Origin: Paraburkholderia bryophila
Lineage (GTDB): Bacteria; Pseudomonadota; Gammaproteobacteria; Burkholderiales; Burkholderiaceae
Direction: 5' to 3'
NCBI RefSeq assembly: GCF_003269035.1
Contig: NZ_QLTK01000029.1
Location: forward strand, 1 to 64,000
Length of the DNA stretch: 64,000 nucleotides
Each line of letters begins with the position of its first letter. Within the stretch, counting starts at the first letter, position 1. A program made the translations under genes and the position numbers. Below, in pieces: positions 51,601-60,191 of the stretch. The notes beneath the pieces are model-generated. The model was given only the letters and a program-made list of their open reading frames with translations, was not told the origin of the DNA and searched no databases.

Positions 51601-52241
51601 GACAGGCCCATCAGTTCGCGGCGACCCACCCAGGCAAGCAGGCCGCTCACGCCGAGGCTGAACAGCAGGAATACGCTGACCAGAGTGGTGGTGACGCGGC
51701 GCGTCGCATCGGAGCGTTCCTGACGTAAGCGCAATTCGGCGTCGAGAAAATCGCCGAATTCGCGCCGCGTTTCGTCGAATTCGATCTTGCCGCGACCGAT
51801 CGCCACCGGGCCTTGGACGTCCTGATTGCGGCGCCGCGCGTCGATCATGTTCTCCGCGAAGCGGCCCCAGCGCGCCTGAATCGCCTCGATCTGCTTGAGT
51901 TTCTCGACTTGCGGCGGATTGTCGGACACCAGTTCCTGCAACGCTTCGATCTGCGTCTTGAACTTCGGACCGCCAGCTTCATAAGGCGCGAGAAAGCTCT
52001 CGTCGCCGGTAATCAGGAAACCGCGCATGGACGATTCGCGGTCCACGGCGAGGCGCAGCATTTCGTTGGCCTGGCCGATCACGCGCTCGGAATGCTCGGC
52101 CCAATTCATGGTCGACACCAGATACGCGATCAACCCGACGAATACCGCCATGGTGACCAGGCCGACGCCCAAAGGCAGTGCAATGTTGCGGCGAATGATG
52201 CTGCGAAAACGATTCTGGTCGACGGCCTGAGATGCGGTCAT
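48684..52241 (-). CDS. Large hybrid sensor kinase (CHASE3, GAF, HisKA, HATPase, three receivers)
   Basis: A 1185-residue membrane kinase. Two transmembrane segments (about 22-45 and 185-207) flank a CHASE3-like sensor (RESSMRGFLITGDESFL). A GAF domain (about 255-395), a long coiled coil (400-490), HisKA (FLANMSHELRTPLNSSL) and ATPase (DSGIGIAADKLE, GGSGLGLSIS) follow. Three receivers have acceptors in LLDVGLPD, VTDLALPD and LMDIMMPE. It opens the operon with CheR, CheB and a receiver-kinase. Domain order resembles kinases of the multi-step phosphorelay type. The signal is unknown. Confidence 0.93.
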   Translation of the reverse strand: MTASQAVDQNRFRSIIRRNIALPLGVGLVTMAVFVGLIAYLVSTMNWAEHSERVIGQANEMLRLAVDRESSMRGFLITGDESFLAPYEAGGPKFKTQIEALQELVSDNPPQVEKLKQIEAIQARWGRFAENMIDARRRNQDVQGPVAIGRGKIEFDETRREFGDFLDAELRLRQERSDATRRVTTTLVSVFLLFSLGVSGLLAWVGRRELMGLSATYDGVLRRQSEQTEILQEQVWLRSGQRLLAETVVGQTTPQLLGRAVLDFLAQYLDAAVSALYVRDRQHGTLRRIATYGFSRESEQGSARHFEDGETLIGQAAAARRTLVLRDVPDNYVQVVSATGRSAPKNLLIMPIVNDGEVNGVIELGFIRELTVRDQEFMELIGNALGDFVEAALYRERLQDALAETQQLNEELQVQQEELRVSNEGLEERGRALMESQTRLEAQQAELEQTNVQLEEYAQRLERQKSDLLRAQDDLAANAERLEQSSRYKSEFLANMSHELRTPLNSSLILAKLLQQNRTGNLSDEQVRYAETIHASNSDLLVLINDILDLSKVEAGQVTVELETVSIDATLQSLEEMFKPLAVAKHLQLHFERAPGTPDTFVTDGQRVAQILRNLLSNAVKFTERGEVALSIAPSQDNMLRIEVRDSGIGIAADKLEMIFEAFQQADGSTSRQYGGSGLGLSISREFSRLLGGRITVASEVGKGSVFTLWLPVDGEAALAGRQNAPTSVPAHAHAAAPVPAMNTVAPAEPPLVRPPSSFNQSAVITPANGLSLGDIPETAGGTITDDRDNRTRAGRLIVAVEDDLAFAEILRDLTHELDFDFVHASSAASGLALVRDMRPAAVLLDVGLPDRSGLTVLEWLKNDPLTRHIPIHIVSATDHADKALHLGAIGYTLKPTARSTMEAAIRRLEARLQQRLKRVLVIEDDGPMRESIRALLQSENTEIVAVATLAEALDYLAKFSFDCVVTDLALPDGTGYDLLERLAANTAHAALPVIVYTGRMLSDEEEHRLRRYSKSIIIKGAKSPERLLDEVTLFLHSVESSLAPEQQRMLRTVRQRDNAFEDRTILLAEDDVRNIFALSHVLEPLGAKLQIARNGREALEALENGPEVHLILMDIMMPEMDGLTAMGEIRRNPRFAHLPIIALTAKAMANDRTRCLEAGADDYVSKPIDVDKLVALCRVWLRQR

Positions 52242-52470
52242 TTTTTCTGTCTTCGGCTTGGCGAATCGGGTCGATTCGGAATATTTTTCGGATTTTTCGC
52301 GCGAGTCGGCGTGTCGTCAAACGACCTGCGCCATCATACAGGATGAGCCCAATTTTGAGACGTTATGCGACGGCTCAGGCTTGCTGGGCGGGGCTGTCGC
52401 TGTCCGCGCAAGCTCGCACGGCCGACGCGGGGTCAGCCGTGCAAGGCTTGCGAACCAGGGGGAAATGAAC

Positions 52471-54582
52471 CTAGGCGGGCACCGTCTCCGCCTGCGCCGC
52501 GCGCGACCACACGCGATGCTGCTCCGCCGCCGCGATGAACGCCTTCAGCACGTCGGCGGCCTGCTTGTCGTCGCCGGTAGCGACGCCGTCGGCGTTATCC
52601 GGCAGATGCGCTGCGGCGAGCACGTCACGCCCCGCGCCGAGCGCCGCGATCGCCTTCAGATGCTTGAACGCCTCGAGCACGAAATGCCGCGCGTCGCCCG
52701 ATTGCGCGAGCCGCTTCGCGCCCGCTTCGCCGCCCACGACGATGACGGCGTCGAACATGATCGACGGCAAGCCGGCGATGGTCGCGTCGGGGGCCATGCC
52801 GTCGATCGGCGCGAGCGTCGGCGCGATCAGCATGGGCGTAGCACCTTCGCCCTGCAGCGCCTGCTGCAGTTTTTTGATCGCTGCGCCGTCGGAACCCGGC
52901 GCGGCCAGCAACGCGATCTTGCGGGTCTTGATGCCGGGCTTGACCCGGTTCAGCAGACTCAAGGCCGGGGAATCCTTGGGACCGCTCAGCTTCGCCGTGC
53001 CCTTCTTCGGCGCGGGCAAACCGAGGCCTTCCGCGACGGTCGCCGCCAGCCCCGCGTCGAAGTTCGCGAGGATCTCGTTCACCACGCGCGCCCGAATCTC
53101 CGGCTTGGTCACCTTGCCGAGTTCGAACTGATACGCGGCGGCGATATGGTCCTTCTCGGGCTGCGACATGCTGTTGTAAAACAGCGCGGCCTGCGAGAAA
53201 TGATCGGCGAACGATTCGCTACGTACGCGAATCTTGGTGCCCTCGACCCGCTCCTGATAACTTTCGAAGCCGCCGTCGCTCGGCGCCGGATCGGTTTCCT
53301 TCGGCCAGCCGTCGCTCAGCGAGTTCGGTTCGTACGAGGCCTGTCCAACGCTGATCGTCTGCCGATGCATCGCATCGCGCTGATTGTTGACGAACGGACA
53401 CACCGGCCGGTTGATTGGAATTTCGTGGAAGTTGGGCCCGCCCAGCCGGCTGATCTGCGTGTCGGTGTACGAGAACAAACGCCCTTGCAACAGCGGGTCG
53501 TTCGAGAAATCGATGCCCGGCACGACATGCCCCGGATGGAACGCCACCTGTTCGGTCTCGGCAAAGAAATTGTCCGGATTGCGATTGAGCGTCATCTTGC
53601 CGACGATCTTCACCGGCACCAGTTCCTCGGGAATCAGCTTGGTCGGATCGAGCAGATCGAAATCGAACTTGTGCTCGTCTTCCTCCTCGACGATCTGCAC
53701 GCCGAGTTCGAACTCGGGGAACGCGCCACGCTCGATCGATTCCCACAAATCCCGCCGATGAAAATCCGGGTCCTTGCCCGCGAGTTTCTGCGCTTCGTCC
53801 CAGAGCAACGAGTACGAGCCCAGCACCGGCCGCCAGTGGAATTTGACGAAGCGACTTTTGCCTTGTGCATTGACGAAGCGGAACGTGTGAATGCCGAAGC
53901 CTTCCATGGTGCGCAGGCTGCGCGGAATCGCACGGTCCGACATGGTCCACAGCACCATATGCGCGGATTCGGGCACGAGCGACACGAAGTCCCAGAAGGT
54001 GTCGTGCGCGGAACCGCCGGTCGGCATTTCATTCGGCGCTTCCGGCTTCACCGCGTGAACGAAGTCGGGAAACTTGATCGCGTCCTGAATGAAGAACACG
54101 GGCATGTTATTGCCGACCAGATCGTAATTACCTTCCTGCGTGTAGAACTTCACCGCGAAGCCGCGCACATCGCGCACGGTATCGGCGGAACCTCGCGGAC
54201 CTTGCACGGTGGAGAAACGCACGTAGACCGGGGTCTGCACACCGGGATCCTGCAGGAACGCGGCCTTGGTGTACTCACGCATCGACTCGTAGACCTGAAA
54301 CACACCGTGCGCCGCCGAGCCGCGCGCATGCACGACGCGCTCCGGAATGCGTTCGTGGTCGAAGTGCGTGATCTTCTCACGCATGATGAAGTCTTCCAGC
54401 AACGACGGCCCGCGCGGACCCGCGCGCAGCGTGTTCTGGTTGTCGGCGATCTTGACGCCCTGATTGGTTCTCAGCGCCTCGCCTTGGGGACTGACGCGAA
54501 ACTGTTCGAGATCTTGCGATTTCGGATCGGCGGCCTGCGCGTTTTTTGCCGCGGGCTTGTGCGTACTCGTTTTACCAGCCAT
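52471..54582 (-). CDS. katE: Large-subunit catalase HPII
   Basis: A 703-residue clade 2 catalase. The catalytic His is in RVVHARGSAAHGVF, the Asn in VGNNMPVFFIQD, and the heme-ligand Tyr in RLFSYTDTQISRLG. The 150-residue C-terminal flavodoxin-like (DJ-1-type) domain typical of KatE is present (IALLAAPGSDGAAIKKL). It converts hydrogen peroxide to water and oxygen in the cytoplasm. AAGGAGC lies before ATG 54582. Probably stationary-phase controlled, as the family is. Confidence 0.95.
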   Translation of the reverse strand: MAGKTSTHKPAAKNAQAADPKSQDLEQFRVSPQGEALRTNQGVKIADNQNTLRAGPRGPSLLEDFIMREKITHFDHERIPERVVHARGSAAHGVFQVYESMREYTKAAFLQDPGVQTPVYVRFSTVQGPRGSADTVRDVRGFAVKFYTQEGNYDLVGNNMPVFFIQDAIKFPDFVHAVKPEAPNEMPTGGSAHDTFWDFVSLVPESAHMVLWTMSDRAIPRSLRTMEGFGIHTFRFVNAQGKSRFVKFHWRPVLGSYSLLWDEAQKLAGKDPDFHRRDLWESIERGAFPEFELGVQIVEEEDEHKFDFDLLDPTKLIPEELVPVKIVGKMTLNRNPDNFFAETEQVAFHPGHVVPGIDFSNDPLLQGRLFSYTDTQISRLGGPNFHEIPINRPVCPFVNNQRDAMHRQTISVGQASYEPNSLSDGWPKETDPAPSDGGFESYQERVEGTKIRVRSESFADHFSQAALFYNSMSQPEKDHIAAAYQFELGKVTKPEIRARVVNEILANFDAGLAATVAEGLGLPAPKKGTAKLSGPKDSPALSLLNRVKPGIKTRKIALLAAPGSDGAAIKKLQQALQGEGATPMLIAPTLAPIDGMAPDATIAGLPSIMFDAVIVVGGEAGAKRLAQSGDARHFVLEAFKHLKAIAALGAGRDVLAAAHLPDNADGVATGDDKQAADVLKAFIAAAEQHRVWSRAAQAETVPA

Positions 54583-54772
54583 GGGGATCTGCTCCTTGCG
54601 TTCGGGCGTGCCGGGGGGAATCCGGTCTAACGCGCAGAGAGAAGGCAGCAAGCGATATTCCCGCGAGCGGGCATCGCGCCGACTTTCGCGGGTGGACGAA
54701 GGACGCGGCGCACGTCGCGAGAGCATGCGGTACGCCGCCGTCCTTCAGATTGAAACGCGTCGTGTCGTCGCG

Positions 54773-55669
54773 TCAAAAGCGATAATTGATCGAAATATCC
54801 GCCACACCGTTCGCCTTGCGATGCGTGATCGGACTGTTACCCGCACTGCCCACTAATTGTTCGAACGCGCCGTCCGCGGTCGCGAACCAGTGCTTGTCGA
54901 ACAACCACACCGCGCTGATGCCGAAACCCACCGACTTGAAGCCCGCGCTCGCGTGATACTGCGAGTACTGCGATTTGGCCGCCTGATTCTGATTCACGCC
55001 GAACCAGCTATTCATATACGTGGAGTCCGCCAGCGATACGTTCGGCCCGGCGAACCAGAAGAACTTCTTCGTGCTGCCCGGCATGGGCATATACGCGCCG
55101 AAGTCGCCGGTCCAACCGTTCGAGCCGCCGAAATAGCGCCGCACGTCGGCGCGCAACACGAGCGGAAAATCTTTCGAAATCACGTATTCGCCGGCCAGTT
55201 TCACGCCCGGCGCCGCATTGATATTGCCGAGGCCGTTCAGTTCCTGAGGATCGTCGTGAGCGCGTCGGCCGAGATCGTAGACGGCCGCCAGACTGGCGCG
55301 CCAGTTCTGCCCCTGCGCGAAATTGACCCCGAAGCCTTCGCCGCTGGACAGGAAGAACAGGTCCTTGTAGCGCACGTCGACGCTCGGGCCGCCCATCACG
55401 TGATAGCGGTCCGAGCCCTCATAGCGCGGCTGGAACGAGGAGGCCAAACCGAGGCGCACTTGCCAGTCGGGAATATTCGGCTGCCACATCTTCTGCAGCG
55501 GAATGCCGACCGAGTACTGCCATTCGTTGAGTGGCGAAGGCGTTTGCGCCATGGCCGAGCCCGGCAGGAAGGAAATGCCGCCCAGGGTCACGGCCACCAG
55601 AGACGTTGCCGCGATGCTTGTTTGTTTATTGCGGAGCTTGCCAATCCGCTTTCTACGGCTGTTCAACAC
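54773..55669 (-). CDS. MipA/OmpV-family outer-membrane protein
   Basis: A 298-residue protein with a signal peptide (SLVAVTLGGISFLPGSAMAQ) and beta-rich mature part that begins WQYSVGIPLQKMWQPNIPDW. LGLASSFQPRYEGSDRY and a final ADISINYRF with terminal Phe suggest an outer-membrane barrel. MipA/OmpV proteins may scaffold murein enzymes or form porins. The start is GTG 55669 with GGAGG upstream. It is transcribed alone. Confidence 0.85.
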   Translation of the reverse strand: MLNSRRKRIGKLRNKQTSIAATSLVAVTLGGISFLPGSAMAQTPSPLNEWQYSVGIPLQKMWQPNIPDWQVRLGLASSFQPRYEGSDRYHVMGGPSVDVRYKDLFFLSSGEGFGVNFAQGQNWRASLAAVYDLGRRAHDDPQELNGLGNINAAPGVKLAGEYVISKDFPLVLRADVRRYFGGSNGWTGDFGAYMPMPGSTKKFFWFAGPNVSLADSTYMNSWFGVNQNQAAKSQYSQYHASAGFKSVGFGISAVWLFDKHWFATADGAFEQLVGSAGNSPITHRKANGVADISINYRF

Positions 55670-55972
55670 CAGGAGCCTCCGATTCTCGCTTATCGCGAGG
55701 AGGGTTATGTTCTCGCCCGAGGTCCGCGGGGCCTGTGGACCTCAAGCGACCACCGCGTTGCTACGAGCGTCATGTAATTTTTTCAGCTTGACGACACGCA
55801 CTATCCGGCAAACGCGCTGCCCGCTTGTAACCGGCCCTGTAAAACGGGCTTTTGTCCGACCAAACACGTGCGAAAGATTTGCCGACGGGAACGCTAGTGC
55901 AAAATGCGGGCCTGGCGGGTGGAGCGCCGGCTCAAGTCCGATTGGAAGCAGCCCGCGACGAAGCGGTAGGGC
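55670..55972. other. Intergenic region between mipA-type and msrA genes
   Basis: About 300 bp with the promoter side of the mipA-type gene and no supported ORF. Short open frames on the plus strand look like antisense shadow. The msrA terminator follows at 55973. Confidence 0.5.
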
Positions 55973-56010
55973 AAAAAAAAGCCCGGCGCTACCATGGCGG
56001 CGGCGCCGGA
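55973..56010 (-). terminator. Rho-independent terminator of the msrBA operon
   Basis: On the minus strand, CCGGCGC (56009-56003) pairs with GCGCCGG (55989-55983) and is followed by GC and eight U residues (55980-55973). Confidence 0.9.
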
Positions 56011-56042
56011 CAGACAGGAAAGCGATTCGAAGCTGCGCTACG

Positions 56043-56789
56043 CTACTGCGCCGCTTCCACCAGCACTGCCTTGTCGCGATACAGGTTCGGAAACAGCCGC
56101 TTCAGATTGGCGACCTTCGGCATATCGTTGAGCGCGATATACGCGGAGTTCGGGTGCAAGGTCAGATAGTTCTGGTGATAGAACTCAGCCGGATAAAAGC
56201 CCTTGAACGCCTCCGTCCGCGTCACGATCGGCGCCGGGTACACGTGGGCCTTGTCGAGTTGCGCGATATAGCTCTGCGCGACGCGCCGTTGCGTGTCGTT
56301 CAGCGGAAACACCGCCGAGCGGTACTGTGTGCCGCTGTCCGGCCCCTGCCGGTTCAACTGGGTCGGATCCTGAATCACCGAGAAGTACACCTGCAGCAAC
56401 TGGCCATAGGTCACCTTGCTGGGATCGAACGTGACTTGCACCGATTCGGCGTGGCCCGTCTCACCGCCGCTGACCGTCTCGTACTGCGCGGTGTCGCGCT
56501 GACCGCCCGAGTAGCCCGACACCGCCCGGGTCACGCCGCGCACGTGCTGGAATACGCCCTGCACGCCCCAGAAGCAGCCGCCCGCAAACACCGCGGTTTC
56601 CTCGTGGGCGGTGGCGGCCGAGACCGGTTCGTCGAGCGCCGGGGGCGCGATCACCACCGCCGTCTCCGACGAAAACGCCATTCGTTGCGCCAGCAACAAC
56701 GCCAACGCGCCGAAGCCGACCGCGAGTGAAATGGCGCTCAGCCGCGAACGCGTGGCCTTGCCTCTCGTCATGCGTGTCTCGAAGTTCAT
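56043..56789 (-). CDS. msrA: Peptide-methionine (S)-S-oxide reductase, membrane-anchored or exported
   Basis: A 248-residue MsrA. The catalytic Cys motif is AVFAGGCFWGVQGVFQH, and YSGGQRDTAQYETVSGGETG is conserved. A hydrophobic segment (SAISLAVGFGALALLLAQ) at residues 16-35 precedes it, absent from cytoplasmic MsrA, so the enzyme should act on periplasmic proteins. It reduces S-methionine sulfoxide. It follows msrB by 19 bp. ATG 56789 is preceded by AGGA. The recycling electron source for an exported form is not encoded nearby. Confidence 0.9.
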   Translation of the reverse strand: MNFETRMTRGKATRSRLSAISLAVGFGALALLLAQRMAFSSETAVVIAPPALDEPVSAATAHEETAVFAGGCFWGVQGVFQHVRGVTRAVSGYSGGQRDTAQYETVSGGETGHAESVQVTFDPSKVTYGQLLQVYFSVIQDPTQLNRQGPDSGTQYRSAVFPLNDTQRRVAQSYIAQLDKAHVYPAPIVTRTEAFKGFYPAEFYHQNYLTLHPNSAYIALNDMPKVANLKRLFPNLYRDKAVLVEAAQ

Positions 56790-56808
56790 GATGTCCGTCC
56801 TGATCCGC

Positions 56809-57324
56809 TCAGCTCGCACCGCTCGATGCGGGCGTAAAGGTCAATGCGAGGCCGTTCATGCAATAGCGCAGACCGGTCGGTTTGGGGCCGTCGTCGAACA
56901 CGTGGCCGAGGTGGCTGCCGCAACGCCGGCATAGCACTTCGTCGCGCGTCATGCCAAACGACTTGTCCGTATGCGTGATGACCGCGCGGTCGAGCGGCTG
57001 GTAGAAGCTGGGCCAGCCGGTGCCGCTATCGAACTTGGTCTTCGACGAAAACAGCGGCAGTTTGCAGCCCGCGCAGCCGAACGTGCCGGCGTGGTGCTCG
57101 TCGTTCAGCGGGCTGCTGAACGGGCGCTCGGTGCCCGCTTCGCGCAGGATCCGGTATTGCGCGTCGCTCAGCATCTTGTGCCATTCGGCGTCGCTATGCG
57201 ACACCTCGTAGGCGGCCGCCGCGCCGCTGTCCGCCGCGCGCGTCACGTTCCACATCGAAGCCGCGCCACCGGCCAGCGACGCCGCGCCGATAAACCTGAA
57301 GAATGTCCGTCTGTTGCAAGTCAT
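56809..57324 (-). CDS. msrB: Peptide-methionine (R)-S-oxide reductase with Tat leader
   Basis: A 171-residue MsrB. The N-terminus NRRTFFRFIGAASLAGGAAS is a twin-arginine leader, unlike cytoplasmic MsrB. Zinc is held by GCAGC and CRRCGSH, and the catalytic Cys is in GLRYCMNGLAL. It reduces R-methionine sulfoxide, complementing MsrA downstream. ATG 57324 is chosen so that the leader starts the protein; the frame extends upstream without similarity. The pair should repair oxidised envelope proteins. Confidence 0.92.
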   Translation of the reverse strand: MTCNRRTFFRFIGAASLAGGAASMWNVTRAADSGAAAAYEVSHSDAEWHKMLSDAQYRILREAGTERPFSSPLNDEHHAGTFGCAGCKLPLFSSKTKFDSGTGWPSFYQPLDRAVITHTDKSFGMTRDEVLCRRCGSHLGHVFDDGPKPTGLRYCMNGLALTFTPASSGAS

Positions 57325-57460
57325 GATGATCGCCCCGGAAAGTCCGTGCCGTTCACCCGTTCGGGCGCGGGTCGCGCCGTCCGCGAGTGGTCTCGATGCT
57401 TGGTCGTGCGAGATCGGGTTTGATGACAGCATGCTCGCCTTTTTTATCTAACAGCGTCGC

Positions 57461-57988
57461 TTACAGCGGAAATTTCGTGGTCGAGAGGATTTCCTTCAGC
57501 ACCATGAACGAGCGGATTTGCCGCACGCCCGGCAGATACAGCAACTGTTCCGCGTGCAGGCGGTTGAAGCTGTCGCTGTCACGCGTGCGGATCGTCATGA
57601 AATAGTCGAATTCGCCGGTCACCACGTGGCATTCCATGCAACCGGACACCTTCTGCGCCGCTTTCTCGAACTCGGCGAAAGATTCCGGCGTGGAGCGGTC
57701 CAGCACCACGCCGATGATCACCAGCATCCCCGCGCCTGCCGCCTTCGGGTCGATCAGCGCGACCACGCCACGAATCAGCCCCGACTCCCTGAGCCGCTCG
57801 ACTCGCCGTAAGCAGGCCGGCGCACTCAGCTTGACCTTGGCCGCGAGCGCGACGTTCGAAATCGACGCGTCGGTCTGCAACTGCCGCAGGATCGCGCGAT
57901 CGATACGGTCGAGCGCCTGCAGGGGATCAGTCTGGACGGCGGCGTCGTCTGAGGCTGTTGCAGTGCGACGAACTTTTGTTGTGCTCAT
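57461..57988 (-). CDS. acdR: Lrp/AsnC-family regulator, AcdR type
   Basis: A 175-residue regulator. The helix-turn-helix is in DRIDRAILRQLQTDASISN and ALAAKVKLSAPACLRRVERL, and the ligand-binding RAM domain follows (CHVVTGEFDYFMTIRTRDSD). The first 25 residues are an extra polar extension. It is divergent from acdS, separated by 162 bp of AT-rich DNA, the known arrangement in which AcdR activates acdS. The sensor ligand may be an amino acid. Confidence 0.88.
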   Translation of the reverse strand: MSTTKVRRTATASDDAAVQTDPLQALDRIDRAILRQLQTDASISNVALAAKVKLSAPACLRRVERLRESGLIRGVVALIDPKAAGAGMLVIIGVVLDRSTPESFAEFEKAAQKVSGCMECHVVTGEFDYFMTIRTRDSDSFNRLHAEQLLYLPGVRQIRSFMVLKEILSTTKFPL

Positions 57989-58150
57989 GGTTTAGTTGGC
58001 AGATTTTTATTAATTTAAATTTTGTTCGGTATTTTTAAAAGTAAGCCGAAGCCATTTATTTCGCAAGCTCATTTCAGGCGGTTTTCCCTACCATGTATTG
58101 CGACGCGCCGGGTTGCCGGTCGCCTCGATACCACGGACAACGGAGCTACC

Positions 58151-59167
58151 ATGAACCTGCAACGATTCCCTCGTTACCCGCTCACTTTCGGGCCGACGCC
58201 GATCCAACCGCTCAAACGGCTGAGCGAGCACCTCGGCGGCAAGGTGCATCTGTATGCGAAACGCGAAGACTGCAACAGCGGTTTCGCGTTCGGCGGCAAC
58301 AAGACGCGCAAGCTCGAATATCTGATTCCCGAAGCTCTCGCGCAGGGATGCGACACGCTGGTGTCGATCGGCGGGATTCAATCGAACCAGACGCGCCAGG
58401 TGGCGGCGGTGGCGGCGCATCTGGGCATGAAGTGCGTGCTGGTGCAGGAGAACTGGGTCAACTACTCGGACGCCGTGTACGACCGCGTCGGCAACATCCA
58501 GATGTCGCGCATTCTCGGCGCGGACGTGCGGCTGGTCGCGGACGGCTTCGACATCGGCTTTCGCAAAAGCTGGGAGGACGCGCTCGAAAGCGTGCGCGCC
58601 GCCGGCGGCAAACCGTATGCGATTCCGGCCGGCTGCTCGGACCATCCGCTGGGCGGCCTCGGTTTTGTCGGTTTCGCCGAAGAAGTCCGGCAGCAGGAGG
58701 CCGAACTGGGTTTCAAGTTCGACTACGTCGTGGTGTGCTCCGTGACCGGCAGCACGCAGGCCGGCATGATCGTGGGCTTCGCCGCCGACGGCCGCGCCGA
58801 GCGCGTGATCGGTATCGACGCCTCCGCGAAACCCGCGCAAACGCGTGAGCAGATCACACGGATCGCGAAACGGACTGCGGAACAGGTCGGTCTGGAACGC
58901 GACATTACCGCTGCGGACGTGGTGCTCGACGAGCGTTTCGGCGGCCCCGAATACGGCCTGCCGAACGACGGAACGCTCGAGGCGATCCGCCTATGCGCGC
59001 GTCTGGAAGGCGTGATGACCGATCCGGTGTACGAGGGCAAATCGATGCACGGCATGATCGAGATGGTCCGCAACGGCGAGTTTCCGGCGGGGTCGCGCGT
59101 GCTGTACGCGCACCTGGGCGGCGTGCCGGCGTTGAACGGCTACAGCTTCATCTTCCGCAACGGCTAG
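58151..59167 (+). CDS. acdS: 1-aminocyclopropane-1-carboxylate deaminase
   Basis: A 338-residue PLP enzyme that breaks the plant ethylene precursor ACC to 2-oxobutyrate and ammonia. FAFGGNKTRKLEYL carries the PLP Lys, LVSIGGIQSNQTRQVAAVAA the nucleophilic Ser region, and CSVTGSTQAGMIVGF the phosphate loop. Tyr residues in PEYGLPN and LGGVPALNGY fit the AcdS set. Length equals the typical 338. The divergent acdR gene supports the assignment over D-cysteine desulfhydrase, the main alternative. It suggests a plant-associated lifestyle. Confidence 0.93.
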   Translation: MNLQRFPRYPLTFGPTPIQPLKRLSEHLGGKVHLYAKREDCNSGFAFGGNKTRKLEYLIPEALAQGCDTLVSIGGIQSNQTRQVAAVAAHLGMKCVLVQENWVNYSDAVYDRVGNIQMSRILGADVRLVADGFDIGFRKSWEDALESVRAAGGKPYAIPAGCSDHPLGGLGFVGFAEEVRQQEAELGFKFDYVVVCSVTGSTQAGMIVGFAADGRAERVIGIDASAKPAQTREQITRIAKRTAEQVGLERDITAADVVLDERFGGPEYGLPNDGTLEAIRLCARLEGVMTDPVYEGKSMHGMIEMVRNGEFPAGSRVLYAHLGGVPALNGYSFIFRNG

Positions 59168-59169
59168 GC

Positions 59170-60072
59170 TCACGCCGCAAGCCGCTTGCGTAAATGCGCC
59201 CTCAGGAACTCGACGAACGTCCGGATCGCGGGGGAGCTTTGCCGATGCTGCGGATACACGGCATGGACGCTGGTCGCGGCGGGCAGGAATTCGTCGAGCA
59301 CCGTGACCAGCAGACCGCTTTTAAGCGCGTCGGCGACGATAAAGTCCGGTAGCCGTACGATGCCGAGTCCGGCCACCGCCGCATCGCGAATCAGGTCGCC
59401 GTTATTGGCGCGCAGCGGCCCGTGCACTTCGACGCCCTTCAGCGCGCCGCCTATCTCGAACTCCCAACTCACGGTCCCGCCGTGCCCGTAAAGGAGGCAG
59501 GCGTGCCGCGCCAGATCGGCGGGCGCGGCGGGCGCGCCGCGGCGTCGCACGTAGCCGGGACTGCAACACGCTACGAGGCGGATATCGGCCAGTTTCTGCG
59601 CGATCAACGTGGAATCCGCCAGCGTGCCGATCCGGATCGCCATGTCGAAGCCCTCGCCGACCACGTCGACGGTACGGTCGCTCAACTCCATGTCGACGCG
59701 CACCTCGCCGTGCTCACGCAGAAACAGCGCCAGCAGCGGCGACAGGTGCATCATGCCGAACGACATCGGCGCGCTCACCCGCAACAGTCCGCGCGGACCG
59801 GCGCGCTGCCGCGACATGGCCTGCTCGGCGTCGTCCACTTCACCCAGAATGCGCGTGGCGCGTTCGTAAAACTCCTGACCGAGCTCGGTCACGGCCAGCT
59901 TGCGCGTATTGCGGATCAGCAATTGCACGCCGAGCGTGTCCTCCAGCGCCATGACGCGGCGACTCACGAACTGCTTCGACAGCGACAGCCGCCGAGCCGC
60001 CGCCGTGAAGTTATGCGCGTCCACCGCGGCGACGAAGATCCGCATGTCGTCGAGTTGCATACTATTGTCCAC
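59170..60072 (-). CDS. LysR-family transcriptional regulator
   Basis: A 300-residue LysR protein. The DNA-binding domain reads DDMRIFVAAVDAHNFTAAAR and LSLSKQFVSRRVMALE. The effector domain begins RVSAPMSFGMMHLSPLL, and DMAIRIGTLADSTLIAQKLA is typical of the subgroup regulating pirin and DoxX-type genes. It is divergent from the pirin/doxX pair and its stop is 2 bp from the acdS stop. ATG 60072 and a second ATG five residues later are both possible. Confidence 0.9.
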   Translation of the reverse strand: MDNSMQLDDMRIFVAAVDAHNFTAAARRLSLSKQFVSRRVMALEDTLGVQLLIRNTRKLAVTELGQEFYERATRILGEVDDAEQAMSRQRAGPRGLLRVSAPMSFGMMHLSPLLALFLREHGEVRVDMELSDRTVDVVGEGFDMAIRIGTLADSTLIAQKLADIRLVACCSPGYVRRRGAPAAPADLARHACLLYGHGGTVSWEFEIGGALKGVEVHGPLRANNGDLIRDAAVAGLGIVRLPDFIVADALKSGLLVTVLDEFLPAATSVHAVYPQHRQSSPAIRTFVEFLRAHLRKRLAA

Positions 60073-60191
60073 TCCATGGTGACAGTGTTTCCTATTTGCC
60101 TATGATTGTAGCGCTCCAGATTGACCTACACTGCTGTTCATGGATCGCGGACCAACAACTGGCCGGATCGCACAACCCCAGGAGAATAAAC

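Noticed and set aside
52258..54630. A 790-codon open frame on the plus strand
   Set aside because: Antisense of katE, whose catalytic and heme motifs are intact on the other strand.
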